Shown: positions 24,823-33,863 of the stretch, in pieces
Layout of the letters: the number at the start of each line of letters is the position of its first letter
Position numbering within the stretch: the stretch's first letter is position 1
Assembly (NCBI GenBank): GCA_038528605.1
Contig: JBCBEP010000001.1
Coordinates: 25,202 to 89,201, forward strand
Reading direction: 5' to 3'
Length of the DNA: 64,000 bases
Origin: Thermohalobaculum sp038528605
GTDB taxonomy: Bacteria; Pseudomonadota; Alphaproteobacteria; Rhodobacterales; Rhodobacteraceae
Notes under the pieces: generated by a model
The model's database searches: none
What the model was told of the DNA's origin: nothing
The model's input: only the letters and a program-made list of their open reading frames with translations
Translations under genes and position numbers: made by a program

Positions 24823-26532
24823 ATGGCGGCCGATGGCGACCTCAAGGATCTGGCGACCCCTGCCGCACCGGCGGATTTTTGGCAATCGGCCGGGCTGACA
24901 GGGCAGGTCGCGGAAGCTGGGGTCGCCGCAAAGGCGCTTGCAGCAGCGGCGGCTTCGGGCCTCAAGGAACGGCTCGCCACCGGGGGCCGTGTGTCGGGCA
25001 AGGCGCTGGACGGGGCGCAGGAGGCGACGCACGGCCTCGCCTGGCTCGCGACCTATGCCGAGAGCCTCGTGCAGATGGCGGACTGGGCGTCGCGGCTGGA
25101 GACCGAGGGCCGCTTCGGCGAGATGGAGCGGCTGGTGCTGGCCGTGGGTGCGGGGGAGTACTGCGCGCAGATCCTGGGCGGCATCCCGATGAACCAGGGT
25201 GAGATCGTCCGGCTGGCGGATCTCGGCCTCGGCGCGGAGGCGGTGGTGTCGTTCCGGGTGCCGGCCGTGGAGGCGCTGGTCGCGGGCGGCAACACGCCTG
25301 CCGCCCGGCACCGGCTGGCGGCCTTGATGGCGGAGCGCGAGGGCGTGGCGAGTTTCGGTGACCCGGGCCTCGACGAGGAATACGAGATGATCCGGGAGCA
25401 GTTCCGCCGCTTCTCGGACGACAAGGTCGCACCGCATGCGCATGGCTGGCATCTCGACGACCAGCTCGTGCCCATGGAGATCCTCGAGGAGATGGCCGAG
25501 CTCGGTGTCTTCGGGCTGACGATCCCGGAGGAGCATGGCGGCTTCGGTATGGGCAAGACCGCGATGTGCGTGGTCTCGGAGGAGCTCAGCCGCGGCTATA
25601 TCGGGGTGGGCTCGCTCGGTACGCGGTCGGAGATCGCGGCGGAGCTGATCCTCTGCGGCGGTACGGAGGCGCAGAAGGCGCATTACCTGCCGAAGCTCGC
25701 TTCGGGCGAAATTCTGCCGACAGCGGTGTTCACGGAACCCAACACGGGCTCGGATCTCGGCGCGCTCAAGACGCGGGCGGTGCGCGAGGGGGATGACTGG
25801 GTGATCACGGGCAGCAAGACCTGGATCACCCATGCGGCACGGACGGACCTCATGACCGTGCTGGCGCGGACCGACCCGGGCACCGACAACTATGCGGGGC
25901 TTTCGATGTTCCTGGCGCCCAAGACGCGCGGGGACTGCGAGACGCCCTTCCCGGATGCCACGCTCTCGGGCGGGGAGATCGAGGTGCTCGGCTACCGGGG
26001 CATGAAGGAGTACACGCTGGCGCTGGACGGCCACCGGATTGCGGGCGATGCGCTTCTGGGCGGCGTGGAGGGGCAGGGCTTCAAGCAGCTCATGCAGACC
26101 TTCGAGAGCGCGCGTATTCAGACCGCGGCGCGGGCCGTGGGCGTGGCGCAGAACGCGCTGGATGTGGGGCTCCGTTATGCGCAGGAGCGGGAGGCTTTCG
26201 GGCGGCCGATTGTCGAGTTCGGGCGGGTTGCCTCGAAGCTCGCCGTGATGGCGGCGGAGATCATGATCGCCCGCCAGCTCACCTATTTCTCCGCGCGTGA
26301 GAAGGATGCGGACCGGCGCTGCGACCTCGAGGCGGGGATGGCGAAGCTGCTGGCGGCGCGCGTGGCCTGGGCGGCGGCGGACAACGCGCTGCAGATCCAT
26401 GGTGGCAACGGTTTTGCGCTGGAGTATCCAGTGAGCCGGATCCTTTGCGATGCGCGGATCCTGAACATCTTCGAGGGTGCCGGCGAGATCCAGGCCCAGG
26501 TCATCGCCCGCCGCCTGCTCGAGACCGCCTGA
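24823..26532 (+). CDS. mcd: (2S)-methylsuccinyl-CoA dehydrogenase-type acyl-CoA dehydrogenase
   Basis: A flavin-dependent acyl-CoA dehydrogenase of about 569 residues. The catalytic ACAD part starts near residue 185 (IREQFRRFSDDKVAPHAHGW), with TAVFTEPNTGSDLGALKTRA as the FAD/substrate motif and ALQIHGGNGFALEYPVSRIL near the C-terminus. The extra N-terminal domain of about 170 residues is the hallmark of Mcd, which oxidises methylsuccinyl-CoA to mesaconyl-CoA in the ethylmalonyl-CoA pathway. The start at 24823 follows GGAGAG; an ATG at 24808 is an alternative. The Mcl1-type lyase of the same pathway lies at 48.8 kb; ccr is not in the window. Confidence 0.85.
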   Translation: MAADGDLKDLATPAAPADFWQSAGLTGQVAEAGVAAKALAAAAASGLKERLATGGRVSGKALDGAQEATHGLAWLATYAESLVQMADWASRLETEGRFGEMERLVLAVGAGEYCAQILGGIPMNQGEIVRLADLGLGAEAVVSFRVPAVEALVAGGNTPAARHRLAALMAEREGVASFGDPGLDEEYEMIREQFRRFSDDKVAPHAHGWHLDDQLVPMEILEEMAELGVFGLTIPEEHGGFGMGKTAMCVVSEELSRGYIGVGSLGTRSEIAAELILCGGTEAQKAHYLPKLASGEILPTAVFTEPNTGSDLGALKTRAVREGDDWVITGSKTWITHAARTDLMTVLARTDPGTDNYAGLSMFLAPKTRGDCETPFPDATLSGGEIEVLGYRGMKEYTLALDGHRIAGDALLGGVEGQGFKQLMQTFESARIQTAARAVGVAQNALDVGLRYAQEREAFGRPIVEFGRVASKLAVMAAEIMIARQLTYFSAREKDADRRCDLEAGMAKLLAARVAWAAADNALQIHGGNGFALEYPVSRILCDARILNIFEGAGEIQAQVIARRLLETA

Positions 26533-26551
26533 CCGGGGGGTCGGCGTACCT

Positions 26552-26581
26552 CGTCCCGTGCCCCCTGCGGGGCACGGGACG
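26552..26581. terminator. Strong bidirectional hairpin between mcd and the UDG gene
   Basis: Two perfectly complementary 13-base arms, 26552-26564 and 26569-26581 (CGTCCCGTGCCCC and its complement), around a 4-base loop. It sits between converging genes. No T-run follows on either strand. Confidence 0.7.
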
Positions 26582-26606
26582 TCGGCCCGCCCACCCCGTG
26601 GGCCCT

Positions 26607-27251
26607 TCAGCTGGGCAGCGCAGCGAAGACAGCTTCGAACATTGCTGGCGTGAGGCGGCCGGTGTTCGTGTTGTAGCGGGAGCAGTGGTAGCTAGGCGCA
26701 AGGGTGAGAGGGCCGTTCGGGCCCGGCGCCGTGCTGAGCGCGCCGTGGCCGAAGGGGTGGTCTTTCAGCCGCTGGCTGAGAGCGCGGAGCGTGCTCTCAT
26801 GAGCGATGCGGCCGAGGGTTACGATGCTGCGGAGCTTCGGGAGGGCCGCGATGCGCGCGGTCAGGAACGGGCGGCAGGCGGCGATCTCGGCGCCGACGGG
26901 CTTGTTCTCCGGCGGTGCGCAGCGCACGGCGTTGGTGATCATCGTGCCCTTGAGGCGGAGGCCGTCGTCGGGCGTCGCGCCATACGCCCCCTCGGCCAGA
27001 TCAAACTTCAGGAGCGTGGCGTAGAGCAGGTCCCCCGCATAGTCGCCCGTGAAGGGGCGGCCTGTGCGGTTGGCACCGCCGCGGCCGGGTGCGAGGCCCA
27101 CAATCAGGAGGTGCGCGTCGGGATCGCCCCAGCTCGGCACCGCGCCGTTGAACCATGCTGGCTCTGCCGCGGCATTGCTTGCCCGATAGGCCACGAGGCG
27201 CGGGCAGAGGGCACAGTCCCGCGCCGGCTCTGCCGTCCGCTCCGTGACCAT
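26607..27251 (-). CDS. Family 5 (UdgB-like) uracil-DNA glycosylase
   Basis: A 214-residue uracil-DNA glycosylase of the iron-sulfur class. Four Cys that can hold a 4Fe-4S cluster are in CALCPRL near residues 13-16, NAVRCAPPENKP and SYHCSRYN. The active-site strand reads LLIVGLAPGRGGANRTGRP; the GLAPGRGGA form, without the catalytic Asp of UdgA, points to family 5 (UdgB), which also acts on other deaminated bases. It removes damaged bases in repair. Convergent to mcd and followed upstream by the NYN gene on the same strand. Confidence 0.88.
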   Translation of the reverse strand: MVTERTAEPARDCALCPRLVAYRASNAAAEPAWFNGAVPSWGDPDAHLLIVGLAPGRGGANRTGRPFTGDYAGDLLYATLLKFDLAEGAYGATPDDGLRLKGTMITNAVRCAPPENKPVGAEIAACRPFLTARIAALPKLRSIVTLGRIAHESTLRALSQRLKDHPFGHGALSTAPGPNGPLTLAPSYHCSRYNTNTGRLTPAMFEAVFAALPS

Positions 27252-27268
27252 GATGGTGGCCTAGGGGC

Positions 27269-27850
27269 CTATTCGTGCCCGTTCTCTTCCGGTTCAGTGC
27301 GCGGTGCGGGCGCGCGATCCTCGCGCGGCGGCCGGCCGATCACTTCCTTCAGCTCCTCGAGCTCGATGAAATTGTCCGCCTGCCGGCGCAAATCGTCCGC
27401 GATCATCGGCGGGGACGAGCGGATCGTGGAGACGACGCTCACCCGTACGCCCTTGCGCTGCAGCGCGCCGACGAGCGGCCTGAAGTCCCCGTCGCCGGAG
27501 AACAGCACGATGTGCTCGACGTAATTGGCCATCTCCATCGCGTCGATCGCGAGTTCGATGTCCATGTTGCCCTTGACCTTCCGGCGGCCGGTGCTGTCGG
27601 TGAACTCCTTGGCCGGCTTGGTCACGAGGGTGAACCCGTTATAATCGAGCCAGTCCACGAGCGGGCGGATGGGAGAGTATTCTTCGTTCTCGATCAGGGC
27701 AGTGTAGTAGAAAGCCCTGACCATTTTGCCGCGTCGCATGAACTCAGAACGCAAAAGCTTGTAGTCGATGTCGAAGCCAAGCGCCTTGGTGGCGGCGTAA
27801 AGGTTCGATCCGTCGATGAAGAGCGCTAACCGCTCATCCCTGTAAAACAT
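27269..27850 (-). CDS. NYN domain (LabA/DUF88) putative RNase
   Basis: A 193-residue protein of the LabA-like PIN/NYN family. Acidic residues of the metal site are visible in LALFIDGSNLYAA (near residue 10), KGNMDIELAIDAM (near 98) and VLFSGDGDFRPLV (near 120). These proteins are predicted single-strand nucleases acting on RNA; the bacterial substrates are mostly unknown. The C-terminus is charged and disordered. It is divergent from folK, with 120 bases between the starts. Confidence 0.88.
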   Translation of the reverse strand: MFYRDERLALFIDGSNLYAATKALGFDIDYKLLRSEFMRRGKMVRAFYYTALIENEEYSPIRPLVDWLDYNGFTLVTKPAKEFTDSTGRRKVKGNMDIELAIDAMEMANYVEHIVLFSGDGDFRPLVGALQRKGVRVSVVSTIRSSPPMIADDLRRQADNFIELEELKEVIGRPPREDRAPAPRTEPEENGHE

Positions 27851-27970
27851 GCGCGTCGGGTCCGCTTCGGTTGCGTGATTGTCAGTGGTGGGTCAGATGT
27901 CCCTGTGCACTATGACGCAGGGGTTGTCCATGCCGCATACGTGGAAATCCGTATCCAAGATGTCGGTTCA

Positions 27971-28585
27971 ATGACGAAATTGTCTCCCATCGGCACAGAT
28001 TCGCCCACAGGTTGCGCGAAACCATACGCTCTGATCGCGCTTGGCGCGAATCTTCCGAGTGAAGGCCATTCCCCTGCGCAAACGCTTGAGGCAGCGCTTG
28101 CGGCGTTGGAGCGCGACGGATTTCGTTCTGTGAGCCGGAGCCGCTGGTATCGAAGTGCGGCGTATCCGCCGGGGTCCGGCCCGGATTTCGTGAATGGCGC
28201 GGCGCGGCTGACCTGCCCGGATGGCGCGACGCCGGAGACGGTTCTGGCCGCTCTGCACCGCGTGGAACGCAGCCTCGGGCGGGAGCGGCGAGAGCGCTGG
28301 GCACCGCGCGTCTGCGATCTCGATCTCATCGCCATGGGAAGCGCGTTGCTGCCGGACCGGGAGACGCTTGAGCGCTGGATGGCGATCCCGCCCGAAGAGG
28401 CGCGGCGCGCGCTTCCCCCGACGCTGCTGCTGCCGCATCCGCGCCTGCAGGAGCGCGCCTTCGTGCTCGCCCCCCTCGCCGAGATTGCGGGCGACTGGCG
28501 TCACCCGCTTACGGGCCTCTCCGTCGCGGAGATGCTGAGCACGCTGCCGGCGCAGGCGCTCGAGGGGCTCGCTCCCTTGGAATGA
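27971..28585 (+). CDS. folK: 2-amino-4-hydroxy-6-hydroxymethyldihydropteridine diphosphokinase
   Basis: FolK transfers pyrophosphate from ATP to the hydroxymethyl-dihydropterin in folate synthesis. The 204-residue sequence shows ALIALGANLPSEG, the pterin-binding SRWYRSAAYPPGSGPDFVNGA region, and the metal-binding signature RVCDLDLIAMG followed by LLPHPRLQERAFVL. An insert between these two, around ERWMAIPPEEARRALPPT, is common in alphaproteobacterial FolK. The start at 27971 is close to conserved sequence; an upstream in-frame start at 27875 would overlap the divergent NYN promoter region. Confidence 0.92.
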   Translation: MTKLSPIGTDSPTGCAKPYALIALGANLPSEGHSPAQTLEAALAALERDGFRSVSRSRWYRSAAYPPGSGPDFVNGAARLTCPDGATPETVLAALHRVERSLGRERRERWAPRVCDLDLIAMGSALLPDRETLERWMAIPPEEARRALPPTLLLPHPRLQERAFVLAPLAEIAGDWRHPLTGLSVAEMLSTLPAQALEGLAPLE

Positions 28586-28747
28586 TCCGTAGGTCGAACG
28601 CTCGGGTGGTCTCGTCTCCGGGAGCGTTGGTGGCGCCGAAGTGAGCGTGCCAGCGGATACGTGGCAGACTGATGGGCCAGACAAGGGCGAACGTTCTGGG
28701 CGGGACGCAGCACATCGGGAGAGCGGCCGCCTGGCTGCGGGGTGGCG

Positions 28748-28766
28748 GGCGAAAGCGCCTTTCGCC
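28748..28766. other. Perfect small hairpin in the folK-rpoZ gap
   Basis: GGCGAAAG (28748-28755) and CTTTCGCC (28759-28766) with a CGC loop. The 279-base gap between folK and rpoZ holds no other recognised feature. The hairpin could end folK transcripts or sit in the rpoZ leader; there is no T-run. Confidence 0.4.
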
Positions 28767-28864
28767 GTGGAACACGCCGCGCACATGCTTGCGCCGCATG
28801 TCCCTTGCATCCCGCGCCGTTACGCGGCATAGAGCTGCTTCTCGCAAATTGGAGGAGCGTGCCC

Positions 28865-29269
28865 ATGGCTCGTGTGACCGTCGAAGATTGCGTCGACAAG
28901 GTCCAGAACCGGTTCGATCTTGTGATGCTCGCCGCGCATCGTGCGCGCACCATCTCGGCGGGGGCCGAGATCCTGGTGGAGCGGGACAACGACAAGAACC
29001 CGGTCGTGGCGCTCCGCGAGATCGCGGACAAGCGCGTGGTGCCCGATGAGCTCCGCGAGGAAGCCATCGAGAGCCATCAGCGCCATATCGAGGTGGACGA
29101 GCCGGAGGAGGACAACATGGCCCTCCTCATGGGCGGCAGCGACCAGCCCTCGGGCCCCTTCGGCGCTCCGTCCCAGCCTGGCAGCAAGCCGGATGCGCCG
29201 GGTGGCATGGACGATCTCGACGAGGAGAAGCTCCTCCGCGCCCTGATGGCGGAGCAGGACCGCAGCTGA
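28865..29269 (+). CDS. rpoZ: DNA-directed RNA polymerase omega subunit
   Basis: Omega helps assembly of RNA polymerase and forms part of a ppGpp site. The 134-residue product starts MARVTVEDCVDKVQNRFDLV, the family hallmark, continues with AAHRARTISAGAE and ALREIADKRV, and has a long acidic, Gly/Pro-rich C-terminal tail typical of alphaproteobacteria. The start at 28865 is preceded by GGAGGAG. It is directly upstream of the (p)ppGpp synthetase/hydrolase gene, the same order as rpoZ-spoT in many proteobacteria, but separated from it by a terminator. Confidence 0.96.
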   Translation: MARVTVEDCVDKVQNRFDLVMLAAHRARTISAGAEILVERDNDKNPVVALREIADKRVVPDELREEAIESHQRHIEVDEPEEDNMALLMGGSDQPSGPFGAPSQPGSKPDAPGGMDDLDEEKLLRALMAEQDRS

Positions 29270-29294
29270 TCGCAGCCGCGCGACAGGAAACGAG

Positions 29295-29320
29295 AGGCCC
29301 GGCCGCAGCGCCGGGCCTTT
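29295..29320 (+). terminator. Terminator after rpoZ
   Basis: AGGCCCGGC (29295-29303) pairs with GCCGGGCCT (29310-29318) around CGCAGC, followed by TTT. It lies 26 bases after the rpoZ stop and before the rsh leader. Confidence 0.75.
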
Positions 29321-29423
29321 CGTTGTTGTGGACAACGCTGCAACCCCCCTGCACGGCGCCAGATTGACCCCAATCTCGCCGGGTGAGACTATCTCGCCTT
29401 AATCTGCTGAAGGATGTGATGGC

Positions 29424-31607
29424 GTGATCCGGCAGTTCGAGCTCGTGGAGCGCGTCCGCGAGTACAACCCCGAGACGGATGAGGCGCTGCTCAACCGCGC
29501 CTATGTCTACGGCGCGAAGTGCCATGCCAATCAGCGCCGTGCCTCGGGCGAGCCCTATTTCGGGCATCCCGTGCAGGTGGCCGATATCCTGACGGGGCTG
29601 CGGCTCGACGACGCGACCATCGTCACTGCCCTCCTCCACGACACGATCGAGGACACGCCGGCGACGGCCGAGGAGATCACCCGCCTTTTCGGCGCGGAGA
29701 TTGCGGAGCTTGTGGAGGGCGTCACCAAGCTCACCAAGCTCGAGACAAGCTCTCGCGAGGCCGCTCAGGCGGAGAACTTCCGCAAGCTTCTGCTGGCAAT
29801 GGCGAAGGATGTGCGTGTGATCCTGGTGAAGCTGGCGGACCGGCTTCACAACATGCGCACGCTCGACCATCTGCGGCCTGACAAGCGCAAGCGCATCGCC
29901 GAGGAGACGATGGACATCTATGCCCCGCTCGCCGGGCGCATGGGCATGCAGGGCATGCGCGAGGAGTTGGAGGATCTCGCCTTCGAGGTCGTCTACCCCG
30001 AAGCGCGCACGTCGCTTCTTCGCCGGTTCATCAAGCTCCGCCGCGAAACCGGTGATCGCGTTCCCGAGATCGTCGCCGAGATCCAGGGGCTGCTGATCGA
30101 CGAGGGCATCCAGGGCGAGGTCTACGGGCGCGAGAAGCGCCCGTACTCAATCTGGCGCAAGATGGAAGAGAAGAAGATCACCTTCTCCCAGCTCTCCGAC
30201 ATCTATGCGTTCCGCGTCATCCTGGGCGACGAGGGGGACTGCTACCGCGCCCTCGGGGCACTCCACCGCCACTGGCGCGCCGTGCCCGGCCGGTTCAAGG
30301 ACTATGTGTCGAGCCCCAAGGCCAACGGGTATCGCAGCCTCCACACCACGGTCTCCGGCCCGGGCGCCCTCCGTGTCGAGGTGCAGATCCGGACACACGA
30401 GATGCATTCGGTGGCGGAGACGGGCGTGGCGGCGCATTGGAGCTACCGCGATGGCGCGCGGGCAGAGAACCGCTTTGCCGTCGAGCCCTTTGCCTGGCTT
30501 CGTGACCTCGTGGCGCGCCTGGAGAAGGGAGACGAGCCGGCGGAGTTCCTCGAGCATGTGAAGCTCGACATGTTCACCGACCAGGTCTTCTGCTTCACGC
30601 CAAAGGGCGAGGTGGTGGGCCTGCCCCGCGGTGCCACGCCCCTCGATTTCGCCTATGCCATCCACACGAATATCGGGAACCGGGCCGCGGGCGCGATGGT
30701 CGACGGCGCGCGGGTGCCGCTCTGGACCCGGGTGCGCAACGGCCAGCAGGTGGAGATCATCACCGCCGAGGGCCAGCAGCCGAGCCCGCATTGGGAAGAT
30801 ATCGCCGTCACCGGCCGGGCGAAGCACGCCATCCGCCGCAGTCTGCGCGAGCAGCGCCGTGAGCAGGAGGTGACGCTGGGCCGCGAGATGGCGACCCAGG
30901 CTTTCTCCCGCCTCGGCCGCGAGGCCTCGACCAAAAGCTTCCGTACCGCCGCCGAAAAGCTCGGCTATCGCGATGAGGCGGGTATGTTCGCGGCGCTCTG
31001 CCGGCTCGAGATCCGTGGTCGCCAGATCGTTGAAGCCGTCTATCCGGTGCAGCCCGTGGAGCTTACCGAGGACCATACGGAGCCACCAGAGCCCGGCAGC
31101 CGCGTGATCGGTGTGCCGCGCGGCACGGTGCCGAGCTTCTGTACGCGCTGCTGGCCCGTGCCCGGGGAACGCATTATCGGCCTGCGTCGCCGGGGCGGGA
31201 TCACGGTCCACGCAGCCTCTTGCGCGGTGCTGGAGGCTTATGAGGACGATCTCGCGCGCTGGCATGATCTGCGCTGGCAGCCCGATGCGGCGCGCCGCCC
31301 GGCCAATCTCGCGCGCATCACGCTCGAGATTGTGAACGAACCCGGGACGCTCGGTCGTGTCGCCATGCTTGTCGGCGAGCAGCACGCGAATATCGCCCAT
31401 CTCGTCGTGCTCAACCGTCAGCCCGAGAGCTTCCGGATGAACATCGATCTCGAAGTGCGGGACCTGCGGCATCTCAACGATATCCTCACCGCGCTTGACG
31501 CACAGAGCTTTGTGACCCATGCGGGGCGCGCCCGCGACCCCGGCGCGGAGGCCGAGGCGCAGACGGTGCAGCCCAGCCTGCCACTCGGGCGGGCGGCGGG
31601 GGCGTAG
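29424..31607 (+). CDS. rsh: Bifunctional (p)ppGpp synthetase/hydrolase (RelA/SpoT homologue)
   Basis: A 727-residue long-type RSH enzyme that makes and degrades (p)ppGpp. Domains in order: HD hydrolase with ALLHDTIEDTPAT near residue 70 and KLADRLHNMRTLDHL near 140; synthetase with REKRPYSIWRKM near 235 and YVSSPKANGYRSLHTTV near 300; TGS with FCFTPKGEVVGLPRGATPLD; a Cys/His-containing zinc-finger-like segment SFCTRCWPVPGERIIG; and a C-terminal ACT domain. Both catalytic sites look intact. The start is GTG at 29424. Alphaproteobacteria usually have this single long RSH as the main stringent-response enzyme. Confidence 0.95.
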   Translation: MIRQFELVERVREYNPETDEALLNRAYVYGAKCHANQRRASGEPYFGHPVQVADILTGLRLDDATIVTALLHDTIEDTPATAEEITRLFGAEIAELVEGVTKLTKLETSSREAAQAENFRKLLLAMAKDVRVILVKLADRLHNMRTLDHLRPDKRKRIAEETMDIYAPLAGRMGMQGMREELEDLAFEVVYPEARTSLLRRFIKLRRETGDRVPEIVAEIQGLLIDEGIQGEVYGREKRPYSIWRKMEEKKITFSQLSDIYAFRVILGDEGDCYRALGALHRHWRAVPGRFKDYVSSPKANGYRSLHTTVSGPGALRVEVQIRTHEMHSVAETGVAAHWSYRDGARAENRFAVEPFAWLRDLVARLEKGDEPAEFLEHVKLDMFTDQVFCFTPKGEVVGLPRGATPLDFAYAIHTNIGNRAAGAMVDGARVPLWTRVRNGQQVEIITAEGQQPSPHWEDIAVTGRAKHAIRRSLREQRREQEVTLGREMATQAFSRLGREASTKSFRTAAEKLGYRDEAGMFAALCRLEIRGRQIVEAVYPVQPVELTEDHTEPPEPGSRVIGVPRGTVPSFCTRCWPVPGERIIGLRRRGGITVHAASCAVLEAYEDDLARWHDLRWQPDAARRPANLARITLEIVNEPGTLGRVAMLVGEQHANIAHLVVLNRQPESFRMNIDLEVRDLRHLNDILTALDAQSFVTHAGRARDPGAEAEAQTVQPSLPLGRAAGA

Positions 31608-31753
31608 GGCGCCCGGCTGTTGCGGGAGGTGTCGCGGGGGCGGCAATACTTACCGCAGCTTGGCGCGGGCAGGGGGAGACGGCGGGGCGCCTGCGCCCTA
31701 TCTACATGCCTCCGCACGGTAAGCGGCGCGCTTTGGGGGCGCACAGGAACGAG

Positions 31754-32431
31754 ATGATCTTCAAGCGCAGGCAACCTCCGACGATCAGCACGCGGGCGCG
31801 TGAGCTTGTCTATCCGCGCAAGGGCTTCTGGCGGGGCTTCGGCTATCTCGGCAAACGCATCCGCCGTCTGCCTGACAGCCCGCACCGCATCGCCCTCGGG
31901 TTCGCCTGCGGCGCCCTCGCCTCGTTCACGCCGTTCTTCGGCTTTCATTTCTTCGTAGCTGCGGGCCTTGCCTGGGCGCTGCGCGCGAACGTCGTCGCCG
32001 GCCTCTTCGGCACGATCGTGGGCAATCCTTTCACCTTTCCCTTCATCTCCACCGCCTCGCTCTATGTCGGCCGGCTGATCCTCGGCCGCGGCGAAGGCGG
32101 CTCGGATTTCGAGGCGGTGACGGATGCCTTCGGCGACGCCTTCAACTCGATCTGGCAGACGATGAAGAGCTGGGTGGGCTACGGTCCCTCGATGGTCGAT
32201 GGCCTGCTCGCTTTTTTCGACGAGGTGTTCCTGCCCTACCTGATCGGCGGTGCCATCCCGGGCCTCGTGACGGGCGCGATTTGCTATATCATCATCGGCC
32301 CGGCGGTGGACGCCTACCAGACGCGCCGCCGCAAGAAGCTCGAAGAGGCGCAGGCGGCGCGGCGGCGTGAGATCGACCGGGAACTCGAAGCCTACGCGAC
32401 CCATGACGCTGGGGAGGGAGACAATGCCTAG
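31754..32431 (+). CDS. DUF2062 membrane protein
   Basis: A 225-residue inner-membrane protein of the DUF2062 family. The region PHRIALGFACGALASFTPFF (about residues 44-63) and NVVAGLFGTIVGNPFTFPF are family hallmarks, and a further hydrophobic segment is at YLIGGAIPGLVTGAICYIII. The C-terminus is a charged helix (YQTRRRKKLEEAQAARRR). The biochemical role is unknown. The ATG at 31754 is chosen over an ATG at 31706 because conserved sequence follows. The stop overlaps the pdxJ start by eight bases, which implies coupling. Confidence 0.87.
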   Translation: MIFKRRQPPTISTRARELVYPRKGFWRGFGYLGKRIRRLPDSPHRIALGFACGALASFTPFFGFHFFVAAGLAWALRANVVAGLFGTIVGNPFTFPFISTASLYVGRLILGRGEGGSDFEAVTDAFGDAFNSIWQTMKSWVGYGPSMVDGLLAFFDEVFLPYLIGGAIPGLVTGAICYIIIGPAVDAYQTRRRKKLEEAQAARRREIDRELEAYATHDAGEGDNA

Positions 32432-33233
32432 CAATCTCAGGCCCGAGACCGAACCGTTGACGCAGCCGCTCGGCAAGCTTCGCCTCGGCCTCAATATCGA
32501 CCATGTGGCGACCATCCGGAACGCCCGCGGTGGCGCGCATCCCGATCCCCTGCGCGCGGCCAGCATCGCCGAGATGGCCGGGGCGGACGGGATTACCGCG
32601 CATCTGCGCGAGGACCGCCGGCACATGACCGACCGCGATATCGAGCGGCTGATGGCGGAGCTGACCCTGCCGCTCAATTTCGAGATGGCGGCGACGGACG
32701 AGATGCAGGCCATCGCGCTGCGTCACAAGCCGCACGCCGTCTGCATCGTGCCGGAGCGGCGTGAGGAGCGGACCACCGAGGGCGGGCTCGAAGTCGCGGC
32801 GGATGAGAACCGGCTCGCCCATTTCATCGCGCCGCTGGCGGATGCGGGCTGCCGCGTGTCGATCTTCATCGCGGCCGACCAGCGCCAGATCGAGAGTGCC
32901 GCGCGCATCGGTGCGCCGGTGATCGAGCTCCACACGGGCGCCTATTGCGATGCGCACGCCGAAGGGCGGTCCGCGGAGCGCGATGCGGAACTGGAGCGGC
33001 TTCGTGAGATGGCGGCCTTTGCCCATGGTCTCGGCCTCGAAGTGCATGCGGGGCATGGCCTCACCTTCGAGACCGCGGGGCCCGTGGCGGCTTTCCCGGA
33101 GGTGATGGAGCTCAATATTGGGCACTTCCTTATCGGCGAGGCGATCTTCTCAGGGCTCGACAGTGCCATCCGCCGCATGCGGGAGGTGATGGACAAGGCG
33201 CGCCGCGACGCCTTCGGCGAGGATGTGGCCTGA
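32424..33233 (+). CDS. pdxJ: Pyridoxine 5'-phosphate synthase
   Basis: PdxJ condenses 1-deoxyxylulose 5-phosphate with 3-amino-2-oxopropyl phosphate to make pyridoxine phosphate. The 269-residue TIM-barrel has LRLGLNIDHVATIRNARGG near the N-terminus, GADGITAHLREDRRHM with the catalytic Glu/His region, PHAVCIVPERR, and the C-terminal HAGHGLTFET and LNIGHFLIGEAIF phosphate-binding segments. The first ten or so residues are an extension beyond the E. coli form. It shares deoxyxylulose phosphate with the MEP pathway that includes ispE and ispH. In many bacteria pdxJ precedes acpS, as here at two genes distance. Confidence 0.96.
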   Translation: MPSNLRPETEPLTQPLGKLRLGLNIDHVATIRNARGGAHPDPLRAASIAEMAGADGITAHLREDRRHMTDRDIERLMAELTLPLNFEMAATDEMQAIALRHKPHAVCIVPERREERTTEGGLEVAADENRLAHFIAPLADAGCRVSIFIAADQRQIESAARIGAPVIELHTGAYCDAHAEGRSAERDAELERLREMAAFAHGLGLEVHAGHGLTFETAGPVAAFPEVMELNIGHFLIGEAIFSGLDSAIRRMREVMDKARRDAFGEDVA

Positions 33234-33862
33234 TGGAAAGCCTCGCTTTCCTCGCGGCTCCCCTCATCGCCTTCTTCGTGGCGGCGGCCTCTCCCGGGCC
33301 GGCGACACTGGCGGTCGCTGCAACGGCCATGGCGCATGGCCGCGCCGCGGGCCTCGCGCTCGGCGCCGGTTTGGCCGTGGGGCTCGCCTTCTGGGGCGTG
33401 CTGGCGGCCGCGGGCCTCGGGCCGCTGATGCTCGAGAGCACGACCGCCCTCCTGCTGCTGCGGCTCCTCGGCGGTGGTTATCTGCTCTACCTCGCCTGGG
33501 TTTCCGCCCGCAGCGCCTGGCGCGCGGGTGCGGGCGAGCCTGCGGCACCGGCCGTGGAGGGGCGCGTCGCCTTCCGACGCGGGTTGCTGCTCAACCTCCT
33601 CAATCCCAAGGCCGTGCTTGCCTGGATCGCGGTGCTGGCCATCGGCCTGCCTGCGGGGGCGGGGTTTGCGGAACTGGTGACCGTGACCCTGGCCTGCGCG
33701 GCAATGGGCTTCACGATCTATGCAGGCTATGCGCTGGTGCTCTCCCTGCCGCCGGCGATGGCGTTCTACGGCCGGGTGCGGCGCGGGCTCGAAGCGGCCT
33801 TCGCCGCCGTCTTCGGTTATGCCGGCCTGCGTCTCATCTTCACGCGCAGCGAGGCGGTCTGA
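33233..33862 (+). CDS. LysE/RhtB family amino acid exporter
   Basis: A 209-residue inner-membrane protein with about six hydrophobic helices and the LysE-family signature PLIAFFVAAASPGPATLAVA at the N-terminus; the second conserved point is the LLNLLNPKAVLAWIAVLA helix near residue 120. These carriers export amino acids such as lysine, threonine or homoserine. Its start overlaps the pdxJ stop by one base, inserting it in the pdxJ-acpS neighbourhood. Substrate not predictable. Confidence 0.87.
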   Translation: MESLAFLAAPLIAFFVAAASPGPATLAVAATAMAHGRAAGLALGAGLAVGLAFWGVLAAAGLGPLMLESTTALLLLRLLGGGYLLYLAWVSARSAWRAGAGEPAAPAVEGRVAFRRGLLLNLLNPKAVLAWIAVLAIGLPAGAGFAELVTVTLACAAMGFTIYAGYALVLSLPPAMAFYGRVRRGLEAAFAAVFGYAGLRLIFTRSEAV

Positions 33863-33863
33863 A

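Noticed and set aside
24004..26400. 798-codon open frame on the - strand over mcd and the gamma-glutamyltransferase end
   Set aside because: It crosses two real genes on the other strand and the GC-rich repeat copy A; no domain is visible.
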